A stretch of 64,000 nucleotides of DNA, from NCBI RefSeq assembly GCF_907165045.1, contig NZ_CAJRAU010000006.1, forward strand, positions 372,001 through 436,000, given 5' to 3'. Source of the stretch: Dyadobacter linearis (GTDB lineage Bacteria; Bacteroidota; Bacteroidia; Cytophagales; Spirosomataceae). Shown piece after piece: positions 16,893 to 25,396 of the stretch (the first letter of the stretch is position 1; each line of letters begins with the position of its first letter). The position numbers were made by a program, and so were the translations under genes. The notes below the pieces were generated by a model that had not been told where the DNA came from, ran no database searches, and saw nothing but the letters and a program-made list of their open reading frames with translations.

Positions 16893-19253
16893 ATGATCCG
16901 AAATTATTTAAATGTCGCGGTTCGCAATTTGCGTGCGGGCGGCTGGTATACGGCGCTGAACATCGGAGGCCTTGCCGTAGTGCTGGCTGTTAGTTTACTC
17001 TTGTTCTGGTGGGTCCGGAATGAGCTCAGCTTCGATCGCTTCCACACACATACCGACCGGATTTATCAGATCAATACTCATTTTGGCAAAGGTGAAGATG
17101 AGTATACATCTACATCGACACCGGGACCGATCGCAGTGTCGGCTCTTAGGGAAGTACCCGAAATAGAGAATGCCGTCCGCATCGGAGATTATCCTTCGGC
17201 TACATTCAGGGTTAACAACCAGACGTTTACTGAAAAGGGAAATCTTGCTTATACAGACTCTAATTTTATAGAGATATTCGATGGCTTCAAGGTGATCTTT
17301 GGTAATAAAAATGCGCTTTTTCCTGCGCCTAATTCTGTGGTATTGTCCGAAAAACTGGCTCACAAGTTCTTTGGCACTGCCGATGCGATCGGCAAATCGT
17401 TTGTTAGTGTTGAAAGCAACGCTACTTTCACAGTAAGTGCGATTTTGAAAGATGCTCCCTATAATTCATCATTCAGACGCGATATGTATGTCAATCTCGC
17501 CGTCTTGAAAAGTCTTGATCCGCAGAAAGGAGGCCGCCGCTCAGTTGATGACAACTGGGATGATTATAGTTTTACCACATATGTAAAGCTTGGTGCGAAT
17601 ACAGTTCCGACGAAAGTTGAAGGAAAGCTGACCGCCATACAAGGCAGGGCACACCGCGACGCAACTAACCCTTCGGACTTTGTCTTACAGCCTCTTTCTG
17701 AAATCCACCTATATCCGGTGGAAGGAAATGAATCAGCCAGTAAGCAGGTAGGCATGATGGGAGCTGTTGCCTTACTTTTGCTCAGTATCGGCTGCATTAA
17801 CTATGTGAATCTTACCACCGCACGGGCCACCAGGCGGTCAAAGGAAATTGGCATTCGAAAAGTAGTAGGCGCGGGCTCGCGACAACTGGCCATGCAGCTA
17901 CTGGTGGAATCACTGCTGACATTGAGCCTGTCGATGTTCCTTTCGGTCGGGCTGCTGCAAGGTATTATTCCTTTTTATGTAAGTATTACCGGCGAATCGG
18001 GTCACTTTTCACTTTTCGATCTGCACACGTGGCAGATTCTGCTAGGCGCACTGGCATTCTGTTTTGTTTTGGCAGGGCTTTACCCCGCGTTTCTGATCTC
18101 CGGATATAATCCGATCCAGGCCTTAAAGGGACGTTCCAGCAAGGCCGGTGGAGCGCTGCTTCGCAAATCATTGGTGGTAGCGCAGTTTGCGCTCGCAAAC
18201 ATGCTCATTGTGGGCACCTTTGTCATTGGCAGTCAAATGCGCTTTATCAGAGACCGCGATCCGGGGTTTGACAGAGAACATACCTTCACATTTGTTGGAC
18301 GAAATTTTACACCGCAGTTTAAGCAAGCACTAAGAGCTGAGTCAAGCATTCTGGCCGTAAGCACTGCCACAGATACACCCGTCAATGTGCTGACTGGCAC
18401 TGTGTCCACTGATTGGGATGGGAAAGCCAGGGACCGGACGATCATCATGGCGCAGCTAAGCGTAGATCAGGATTTCATCCCGAATTTTAAATTAAGACTA
18501 ATTGCCGGCAGGAACTTCAGAGGCGACAAGACAGATTCAACCTCCATTATTTTAAATGAAACAGCTGTAAAACAGACTGGTATCAGAGACCCAATTGGCA
18601 AGAGATTCAAACTGGACGGTACAGAAGGGGTGATCATCGGTGTTGTGAAAGATTTCAATATCACCTCCATCCGCGAACCCATTATGCCGCTCGTTATATA
18701 TAGTCACCCTAACCAAAATTACCGCGTTCATGTGCACACGACGGCACAACTTGCGCCAGTTGCTTTGGCGAAAGCCGAACGGTTATGGAAGCAATACATT
18801 CCGGGTTACCCATTTGAGTACGCTTTTCTGGATGCCGATTACAATGCACTCTACCGTACCGAGGAGAAAACCAGTCAGCTATTTAACTTTTTTGCAGGGA
18901 TAGCAATTGTGATCTCATGCCTGGGATTATTGGGATTAACTTCCTTTACTACTGAACAGCGCACGAAAGAGATCGGCATTCGAAAGGTACTCGGAGCGAC
19001 GGTTCTGAACATTACAACATTGCTTTCCAAAGATTTCATGAAACTGGTTGTGATCTCGATCGTCATAGCTTCGCCCATCGCCTGGATTGTAATGGACCAC
19101 TGGCTGAAAGATTTTGCCTACAAAGTGGAGATTCAATGGTGGACTTTCCTGCTGGCCGGCCTGCTGGCATTGACAACTGCGTTAATTACCATTTGTTTTC
19201 AGAGTGTAAAAGCCGCCATGGTCAATCCGGTACAATCGATCAGTTCAGAGTAG
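16893..19253 (+). CDS. MacB/FtsX-type ABC transporter permease
   Basis: A 786-aa inner-membrane permease with the two-module layout common in Bacteroidota. An N-terminal span (about 20-40) is followed by a MacB-like periplasmic domain. Next are three spans around residues 285-430 with the FtsX core RSKEIGIRKVVGAGSRQL, a second periplasmic domain, and a final FtsX block with RTKEIGIRKVLGATVLNI and three spans (about 670-780). The duplicated EIGIRKVxGA motif shows two FtsX modules in one chain. These proteins usually work with a separate ATPase as mechanotransmission or efflux systems. No ATPase gene adjoins it here, so it may borrow one encoded elsewhere. Confidence 0.93.
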   Translation: MIRNYLNVAVRNLRAGGWYTALNIGGLAVVLAVSLLLFWWVRNELSFDRFHTHTDRIYQINTHFGKGEDEYTSTSTPGPIAVSALREVPEIENAVRIGDYPSATFRVNNQTFTEKGNLAYTDSNFIEIFDGFKVIFGNKNALFPAPNSVVLSEKLAHKFFGTADAIGKSFVSVESNATFTVSAILKDAPYNSSFRRDMYVNLAVLKSLDPQKGGRRSVDDNWDDYSFTTYVKLGANTVPTKVEGKLTAIQGRAHRDATNPSDFVLQPLSEIHLYPVEGNESASKQVGMMGAVALLLLSIGCINYVNLTTARATRRSKEIGIRKVVGAGSRQLAMQLLVESLLTLSLSMFLSVGLLQGIIPFYVSITGESGHFSLFDLHTWQILLGALAFCFVLAGLYPAFLISGYNPIQALKGRSSKAGGALLRKSLVVAQFALANMLIVGTFVIGSQMRFIRDRDPGFDREHTFTFVGRNFTPQFKQALRAESSILAVSTATDTPVNVLTGTVSTDWDGKARDRTIIMAQLSVDQDFIPNFKLRLIAGRNFRGDKTDSTSIILNETAVKQTGIRDPIGKRFKLDGTEGVIIGVVKDFNITSIREPIMPLVIYSHPNQNYRVHVHTTAQLAPVALAKAERLWKQYIPGYPFEYAFLDADYNALYRTEEKTSQLFNFFAGIAIVISCLGLLGLTSFTTEQRTKEIGIRKVLGATVLNITTLLSKDFMKLVVISIVIASPIAWIVMDHWLKDFAYKVEIQWWTFLLAGLLALTTALITICFQSVKAAMVNPVQSISSE

Positions 19254-19325
19254 AAGCGTTTTTTAGTCTCGCATTTTGACCAGGCTTTTGGAAGTAGTTT
19301 AAATGTTAGTTATTAGTTTTACCCC

Positions 19326-20510
19326 ATGGCAAATCTAATTAACCTGAATTCGTTTAAGAAATTTTTCCAGTCCAGTTCAACGGGCGGCATCATCCTGATC
19401 ATTTGTGTGATGATTTCGCTGATCATTGCAAATTCAAGCGCAGGGCCAGGCTTTGAGGCACTACTCGCTACGGAAATTGGCGCCGATATGGCTGGTGTTC
19501 ACCTGCGCTACCCCGTCCTGCTCTGGATCAATGACGGATTAATGGCCGTTTTCTTTCTCTTGGTGGGCCTTGAAATCAAGCGGGAAATGGTGGAAGGTGA
19601 ACTTTCATCTTTCAAGAAAGCATCACTGCCGATCCTGGCCGCTATCGGGGGCGTTCTGGCCCCTGCGTCGATTTATTTCTGGTTTAATTCAGGCACCCCG
19701 ACCGCCAGCGGCTGGGGCATACCTATGGCGACAGATATTGCTTTTGCCATCGCCATTATCTCCATGCTCGGAAAGCGTGCGCCATCTTCCTTGAAAATAT
19801 TCCTTTCCGCGCTGGCAATTGTTGATGATTTGATGGCAATCCTGGTGATTGCTATCTTCTATTCAACCGACATTCATTACACTTACCTTTTATATGCGTT
19901 TGGAATATTTATTTTCTTGTTGCTTCTCAACAGGCTTAAAGTCAAAAGTCTTGCAGCATATCTGATCCCGGGTCTTTTCATCTGGTATTTTATCCATCAC
20001 TCAGGAGTCCATGCTACCATTGCTGGTGTGCTGACTGCCTTTGCGCTACCTACCACCCCGGATGCAACCGAGTCACCTCTTGAAAAGCTTGAACATATAT
20101 TGGTCAACCCAGTGAACTTTGTCATTATGCCGATCTTCGCACTCGCCAATACGAATATTGAATTCGAGCCTGGCATGCTGCAAGGACTGACCACTGTGCT
20201 GGGCCTGGGTATCATCGCGGGGCTTGTAATTGGCAAGCCTTTTGGCATTACCCTGTTTTCATGGATTGCCGTTAAACTTGGAATCGGTAAAATGCCAAAG
20301 CATGCTTCCTGGATGCACATCATTGGTGTAGGTATGCTTGGAGGTATCGGCTTTACCATGTCGATATTCATCGCCTTGCTTTCTTTCGCTGGCGAGGAGC
20401 TGATCTTATCGGAAGCCAAGTTCTCAATATTAACTGCTTCGGTAACCTCCGGAATTTTAGGGTATTTCTGGCTGCAACAGGTGAACAAGAGAACGCATAA
20501 AAATAAATAA
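19326..20510 (+). CDS. nhaA: Na+/H+ antiporter NhaA
   Basis: A 394-aa inner-membrane antiporter that exports Na+ in exchange for H+ for pH and salt homeostasis. The hallmark double aspartate is present in LAIVDDLMAILVIAIFYS (D167, D168), with the family motifs MAVFFLLVGLEIKREMVEGEL and MATDIAFAIAIISMLG. GMLGGIGFTMSIFIALLSF is near the end. Length and about eleven to twelve hydrophobic segments fit the family. The ATG at 19326 is the first in frame. It stands alone after the permease gene (72 bp gap) and converges with the MscS gene with only 11 bp between stops. Confidence 0.97.
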   Translation: MANLINLNSFKKFFQSSSTGGIILIICVMISLIIANSSAGPGFEALLATEIGADMAGVHLRYPVLLWINDGLMAVFFLLVGLEIKREMVEGELSSFKKASLPILAAIGGVLAPASIYFWFNSGTPTASGWGIPMATDIAFAIAIISMLGKRAPSSLKIFLSALAIVDDLMAILVIAIFYSTDIHYTYLLYAFGIFIFLLLLNRLKVKSLAAYLIPGLFIWYFIHHSGVHATIAGVLTAFALPTTPDATESPLEKLEHILVNPVNFVIMPIFALANTNIEFEPGMLQGLTTVLGLGIIAGLVIGKPFGITLFSWIAVKLGIGKMPKHASWMHIIGVGMLGGIGFTMSIFIALLSFAGEELILSEAKFSILTASVTSGILGYFWLQQVNKRTHKNK

Positions 20511-20521
20511 CGACAGCCACC

Positions 20522-22186
20522 TCATTGTGGGGGAATGATCGGGCTTTCCTGCTGGGGTAGACCGTGATCTTTGGCATAATAAACGGTTTGGGAAGGAAGC
20601 ATCAGGCTTGTACCGCTGCTGGTGATCACTTCCATCATTTTCAAAAGCAGCTCTTCCTGTATTTCAAGGAAAACATCGAAGTCCGCTGTGTCAACGTAAG
20701 CATATACCTCGATTTGGAGGCCGCCAGGCCCTACTTCTACAAACCTGACACGGGCAGGCGAGGGATTAACCCGTGGGTGGGTAAGCAATACCCTTCGCAG
20801 ATCCTGGATCAGCTGACGGATCTGGTCCGGTGTGGTTTCAAGCCGCAGATTGAAAATGGGGTGAAACCACAGACGTTCGCGATGCGCATAGTTTTCAATT
20901 TTCAGTGATGAAAGTTCTCCATTGGGAATTGTAACAACGGTCCGGTCATTTGTACGGACCTGCGTAGCGCGCATTCCGATGCGCTCAATGGTTCCGGAAA
21001 TGTCGCCTATCTTGCAAAAATCACCGACCCGAACAGGCTGATCCGCGATGATCGTCACGCTGCCTACAAAGTTTTCAACGGTTTTCTGAGTGCCTAGCGC
21101 CAGCGCAATACCACCTATCCCGAGCGCGGCAATACCGGTTGTTACATCAAAACCGAGCGTATCCAGGATCATAATCACACCCACAACGACTAATGCCGTT
21201 TTTAAAGCTCTTCTAAAAAAAAGGATCGCCGACACTGCTGCCTGATTGCGATGCTTTTTAAGGCGGTGTTCTGTTACCCCGCCAATTACATCGATTAACT
21301 GCCAGATGAGCAGCATTACCGCCACTACCCCAACAATGAGATTGAGGTTTCCGAACCGTTGCCGAACTACGAGCGAAATACCCGCCTCCCGGCTCAGGAA
21401 CATAAATAACCAGGTTGAAAGGTATAACTGAACAGGCAGAGAAAAAGCCCGGATCACGCCTGCATGCGGATCTTCGCCTGCTTTTTTGTAGAATTTCGGC
21501 AATAAGAAAATAACGAGCCTGGCCAGCCCAAACGCCATCAGATAAGCAAAGATCAGCAGGATGATCGAAGCAACCCAGTGTGATACTGGCGCGCCTCCCC
21601 ATTTGTTTTTTTGCATGAAGGCAGGCGAAATGTCACTGATCAGCGTACTCGTCTCGATATCACTCACATTGAGTGGAATGCGCTCTATGGTTTGTGTCGA
21701 AAACAGCCAGATTGGATTGCCTTGCTTGTCTTTAAAGCTTTCGAGGATCAGGTCAAAGGATTCATTTTCAATTGTGACGGCACCGATCCTGTCCAGGTTT
21801 GGGCCGAGGTTGTCGTCGGTTTTTCCTTCCGGCTCATTGCTGATCCAGGAATACGGGTAGATCCGGCCATTCACTTCCAGCAGCGCCTGCAATGCTTTTG
21901 CCTGCGCCAGGGTGTTCTGACGCTTTTTGAGCGCCGGGTCGCGGCGAATGTACAAGGCCGCTTTCCGGTAATCGTTTTCGTAGCTGGCTTTCAGGAAACC
22001 GTCGATGGTACCGCGTGGTGTACGTCGGCCGAGCGAATCGGGCGGATACACCGGTCGAGCTGGTTTCGCAGTATCCTCCGGCATCGGCGGCAGCTGCGCC
22101 ATAACAGGAACCTGTGCTGCGATCATCAATATGATGCCCAAAAGCGGGCTGATCAGAAAGGCATTCAGTCTTTTTTTGTAACGCAT
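20522..22186 (-). CDS. Mechanosensitive ion channel (MscS family) with periplasmic N-terminal domain
   Basis: A 554-aa MscS-type channel that would release solutes upon hypo-osmotic shock. A signal peptide (1-~30, ending VMAQ) is followed by about 170 residues of periplasmic sequence, then several membrane spans (about 205-345). The conserved MscS core comprises the pore-lining helix GIAALGIGGIALALGTQKTVENFVGS, the beta-domain IADQPVRVGDFCKIGDISGTIERIGMRATQVRTNDRTVVTIPNGEL, and a cytoplasmic alpha/beta domain. It is longer than E. coli MscS because of the N-terminal extension, as in other multidomain MscS homologues. It diverges from the BLUF gene and converges on nhaA. Confidence 0.94.
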   Translation of the reverse strand: MRYKKRLNAFLISPLLGIILMIAAQVPVMAQLPPMPEDTAKPARPVYPPDSLGRRTPRGTIDGFLKASYENDYRKAALYIRRDPALKKRQNTLAQAKALQALLEVNGRIYPYSWISNEPEGKTDDNLGPNLDRIGAVTIENESFDLILESFKDKQGNPIWLFSTQTIERIPLNVSDIETSTLISDISPAFMQKNKWGGAPVSHWVASIILLIFAYLMAFGLARLVIFLLPKFYKKAGEDPHAGVIRAFSLPVQLYLSTWLFMFLSREAGISLVVRQRFGNLNLIVGVVAVMLLIWQLIDVIGGVTEHRLKKHRNQAAVSAILFFRRALKTALVVVGVIMILDTLGFDVTTGIAALGIGGIALALGTQKTVENFVGSVTIIADQPVRVGDFCKIGDISGTIERIGMRATQVRTNDRTVVTIPNGELSSLKIENYAHRERLWFHPIFNLRLETTPDQIRQLIQDLRRVLLTHPRVNPSPARVRFVEVGPGGLQIEVYAYVDTADFDVFLEIQEELLLKMMEVITSSGTSLMLPSQTVYYAKDHGLPQQESPIIPPQ

Positions 22187-22381
22187 TGTTCAAGGCAAAT
22201 TGGTGCATCGCCCCGTGTAAATTGTATGCCAGCATGTGGGAGAATGCGAAAATGGCTGTAAAAATGGTTGCGACAGGATGCCCCCGATCATCACTTACAC
22301 GAACTTCCAGTGGCATGATTTTAGTTATGAAACCACAAGTGACAAAAACTTTATCAAACGTTACAACAACCCAAACTATCG

Positions 22382-22798
22382 ATGGAATTCTGCCTCGTCT
22401 ACATTAGTTCTTCCGACATGCTTTCTGCTCCTGAACTAGATGAATTATTAAATAAAAGCCAGCAAAAGAACCGCAAATTGGGCATTACAGGCGTATTACT
22501 GTATTGCAACGGCAGCATCATACAAGTGCTCGAAGGGGAAGAGTCAACGGTAAGTAATCTTTACAGTGTCATTTCAAGCGATCCTCGGCACAGTCAGGTT
22601 ATCAGATTATACAGTGGAAAAATTGGAGAAAGGTCGTTCCCAGACTGGCAGATGGGTTATAAAACTTTGACCCAAAACGAAATGACTTCCTTATCCGACC
22701 AGCTTCCATTTATAAGGAATCCGTACGTAAGTCCACCCGAAGGCGGTGTTATAATGTCGCTATTGAAGACTTTTTACGTAAATAATCACCGTAATTAA
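22382..22798 (+). CDS. Short BLUF-domain blue-light photoreceptor
   Basis: A 138-aa stand-alone BLUF (FAD-based blue-light sensor) protein. The flavin-pocket residues are all present by alignment to PixD from memory: Y7 in LVYISSS, N30 before LGITGVLLY, Q48 in IIQVLEGEE, and W89 and M91 in FPDWQMGY. The roughly 40 residues after the BLUF fold (about 98-138) could form the capping helices. There is no fused output domain, so signalling must go through a protein partner. No partner gene is obvious, since the neighbours are an MscS channel (divergent) and a phosphoesterase lipoprotein (convergent). A pair of 13-bp direct repeats (CGGTTTCAGGTGA at 22825 and 22843) follows the stop. Confidence 0.93.
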   Translation: MEFCLVYISSSDMLSAPELDELLNKSQQKNRKLGITGVLLYCNGSIIQVLEGEESTVSNLYSVISSDPRHSQVIRLYSGKIGERSFPDWQMGYKTLTQNEMTSLSDQLPFIRNPYVSPPEGGVIMSLLKTFYVNNHRN

Positions 22799-22824
22799 CC
22801 TCTGCTTTAAATCTTCCCGCGCTG

Positions 22825-22855
22825 CGGTTTCAGGTGATTAATCGGTTTCAGGTGA
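22825..22855. repeat. Short direct repeat between convergent genes
   Basis: CGGTTTCAGGTGA occurs twice, at 22825-22837 and 22843-22855, with a 5-nt spacer. It lies in the 86-bp gap between the BLUF gene and the phosphoesterase gene. No known function; possibly a slippage duplication. Confidence 0.6.
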
Positions 22856-22884
22856 ATCTTTTCTGCTGAACATCATCGGGTCAA

Positions 22885-25365
22885 TTAATCTTCCTCTTCT
22901 TCATCTTCTTTTTCAAGTCTTACAAATGCACCCCGGCGCGGCGCGGGCATAATGCTTTTTTCACCCCGCACCGTCTGCCACACAATCCGGCTGAAAACAA
23001 GGTCGTCAATCGCATCAGGCACGGATAGATCAAACTGATCGGATTGGCGCGAATTGGAATTCACTGCCACATTTTTTTGAGTCAAATCAACCCCTGCTTC
23101 CAGCGAAGTAAAGCCAGCCGGATTAGCCGTTTTGTTAAAACACCTCCACATCGGCGTGGCAGCAGCATCATACTGGCTCATGGGTTTTATGCCCAGGATC
23201 AGCTCCATCGTGCGGAGCATTCCAGAGGTTGAGTACATAGTATGGTCTACAAAACCTCTTTTGACAAAACCTCCTGCAACAAAAGCAATGGAGCGGTGTG
23301 CATCCACGTGATCCGGTCCGTTTTGCGCGTCGTCTTCCAGGATAAATACCACCGATTCATTCCAGACCTTACTTTTGGAAAGATGTTCAACAAAACGCCC
23401 TACGGCCAGGTCATTGTCGGCGACAGCCGCAAACGGCGTCGGTTTCCCAACACTGGCACCGGAAGTATGGTCATTCCCAAATCGCAGTGTATTTAACCTT
23501 GGAAGTTTGCCCGCTGCTAAAAGTTCATCAAAGTCCTTTTCCCAGGCAGCTTCCCGGTCTATATCCTTATAACCAAGATCGTAGCCTTTAAAAGTTGGAC
23601 AATAGTTCCCTTCCAGTGTTTTGATATTTGCTTTTCCTTCGTCCGCAAACCAACCATAGCTCCTGAAAGTCAGGCCCGCACGCAATGCATGGTCCCATAT
23701 AAATCCATCCCGTGGGTGTGCGATATCCTTGCTACCCTCATAGTCATAAGTGCCACCGCGACCGCCATAGCTTGTCACCCAGTTTTTTTCTACATAATCA
23801 TTGGCATATGCAGCCGATGACCAGTTGTGCCCATCTGCGCTAACTTCGGCATCTACGTAAAAATTATCGAGTAACACAAATTGGCGGGCCAGCGCGTGCT
23901 GATTTGGCGTCACCTTTTCTGGAAAGAGGCAAAGTGAAGCATCGCCATTACCTTCTTTCATATCTCCCAGGATCTGGTCGTAAGTCCGGTTTTCCTTGAT
24001 GATGTAAAAGACATATTTGATCGGTGACTTATCACCTACTTTCATCGGGATCGGGTTTCCGGCCTCCCCTTCTGCATTCAGTTCTTTGTTCTTTGTGTAG
24101 GGTGTATTTGCGTAAACAACCCGGGAATAAGCCGAAAGTGTCTCCGCAGAAGGTGAATCAATGATCGACAAAGTGCCTTTAAACAAGCCACCGATATACT
24201 GCTCTCTTCCCGTGTAAGCCTGGGGGTTAGGTCCTATCTGCTGGGGTACTTTTGATAAATTAGGATTGGGACCTTTTGGATTGGCCTTGGAAGAAAAGCC
24301 TTTTCCATTGGTAACAAAAATCTTTGAACCGATCGTTTTCACAGCGGTCGGATACCAGCCGGTAGGTATAAATCCGACGGAGTGGCTGCGCCCTTTGATT
24401 TCTACATCAAATACCGCCAGGCAGTTATTGTCTGCATTGGCAATGTAAAGTATTTTCTCATCTTCACTCAGCGCCAAGCCATTTGGAGTAGTTCCAACCG
24501 GCGCATCAGGGAAAAGTGAAGTTGTTAGTGTTTCCGATATCTGACGTTTGGTAAGATCGATGAGCCCGACGGTGTTATCATTACCATTGGCCACGTATAA
24601 AAATTTGCCGTCTTTGGTCAAAAGCAGATCGTTCGGGTTCTTGTTCGTCGCGATTTCTGCGGATATTTTTTGTGTTTCTGTGTTTACGATTACTACCCGC
24701 GATCCGCCCCAAAGCGAAACGTAAAGTTCCTTTTTATCATTGGATAGCAAACAGGTGTAAGCTGCTGCCCCCAGACTTAGTTTTCCAATGGTTTTTTTGG
24801 TTTGAGTATCACAAATGTAAAGCGAGCTATCTTCTTTGGTCACTACATAAATCCTATTCTTGGCATCGTCGACAGAAATTCCGGTAGGCGAAATCTTAAC
24901 CGGCCAGGGCTTGCCCAACACGATCGGCTCAGCTGGCACAAGCTGCTGATTGTCAATTTTAAATACCAATATCTTATTATCATTCCCACCCGAAGCATAA
25001 ATGGTTTTTTCATCCTGACTGAATGCCAAACCAAGGTAAGACTTGGCGACTATGGCTGAATCCAGCACTTTTTCCAAAGTCGCATCAATTAGGATAATGC
25101 TCTGCGTGCTTTGCCCGTTGTTGGTCACAGCCAAATATTTCTTGGACGGAGAAACTACCAAATTCAAAGGCAAATCATCCAGATCCAAACTTCTTCCAAC
25201 CGGCGTAAGTGACCAACCATTGGGCAGACCAATGCGCTTGGACGAAAGCGCTTTAACTATGGCCGCCTCCTCGCGACCAGCCGACGAGCCGGCATTTTTC
25301 TTACAGCCGTAGGTGAGGACACCGCAGAGCAGCAAGCAAAGTCCGAGTTTCAAATAATTTGTCAT
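22885..25365 (-). CDS. Lipoprotein with beta-propeller and alkaline phosphatase-type phosphoesterase domain
   Basis: An 826-aa surface or periplasmic lipoprotein (lipobox LTYGC, Cys21). The N-terminal half (about 50-400) is a YncE-like seven-bladed propeller with repeated blades such as FLYVANGNDNTVGLIDL and ILYIANADNNCLAVFDV. The C-terminal half (about 440-790) belongs to the phosphoesterase family related to acid phosphatase and phospholipase C. It has FYIIKENRTYDQILGDM, VLLDNFYVDAEVSADGHNWSSAAYANDYVEK, VFILEDDAQNGPDHVDAHRS and a final GMLRTMELILGIKPMSQYDAAATPM. The acidic C-terminal tail is EKEDEEEED. It follows a TonB receptor gene by 31 bp, so the pair probably releases phosphate or another product from an organophosphate outside and imports it. 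The substrate is unknown. Confidence 0.92.
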   Translation of the reverse strand: MTNYLKLGLCLLLCGVLTYGCKKNAGSSAGREEAAIVKALSSKRIGLPNGWSLTPVGRSLDLDDLPLNLVVSPSKKYLAVTNNGQSTQSIILIDATLEKVLDSAIVAKSYLGLAFSQDEKTIYASGGNDNKILVFKIDNQQLVPAEPIVLGKPWPVKISPTGISVDDAKNRIYVVTKEDSSLYICDTQTKKTIGKLSLGAAAYTCLLSNDKKELYVSLWGGSRVVIVNTETQKISAEIATNKNPNDLLLTKDGKFLYVANGNDNTVGLIDLTKRQISETLTTSLFPDAPVGTTPNGLALSEDEKILYIANADNNCLAVFDVEIKGRSHSVGFIPTGWYPTAVKTIGSKIFVTNGKGFSSKANPKGPNPNLSKVPQQIGPNPQAYTGREQYIGGLFKGTLSIIDSPSAETLSAYSRVVYANTPYTKNKELNAEGEAGNPIPMKVGDKSPIKYVFYIIKENRTYDQILGDMKEGNGDASLCLFPEKVTPNQHALARQFVLLDNFYVDAEVSADGHNWSSAAYANDYVEKNWVTSYGGRGGTYDYEGSKDIAHPRDGFIWDHALRAGLTFRSYGWFADEGKANIKTLEGNYCPTFKGYDLGYKDIDREAAWEKDFDELLAAGKLPRLNTLRFGNDHTSGASVGKPTPFAAVADNDLAVGRFVEHLSKSKVWNESVVFILEDDAQNGPDHVDAHRSIAFVAGGFVKRGFVDHTMYSTSGMLRTMELILGIKPMSQYDAAATPMWRCFNKTANPAGFTSLEAGVDLTQKNVAVNSNSRQSDQFDLSVPDAIDDLVFSRIVWQTVRGEKSIMPAPRRGAFVRLEKEDEEEED

Positions 25366-25396
25366 GGTGAGTTATAAGACTTATGGATGAATGCGA

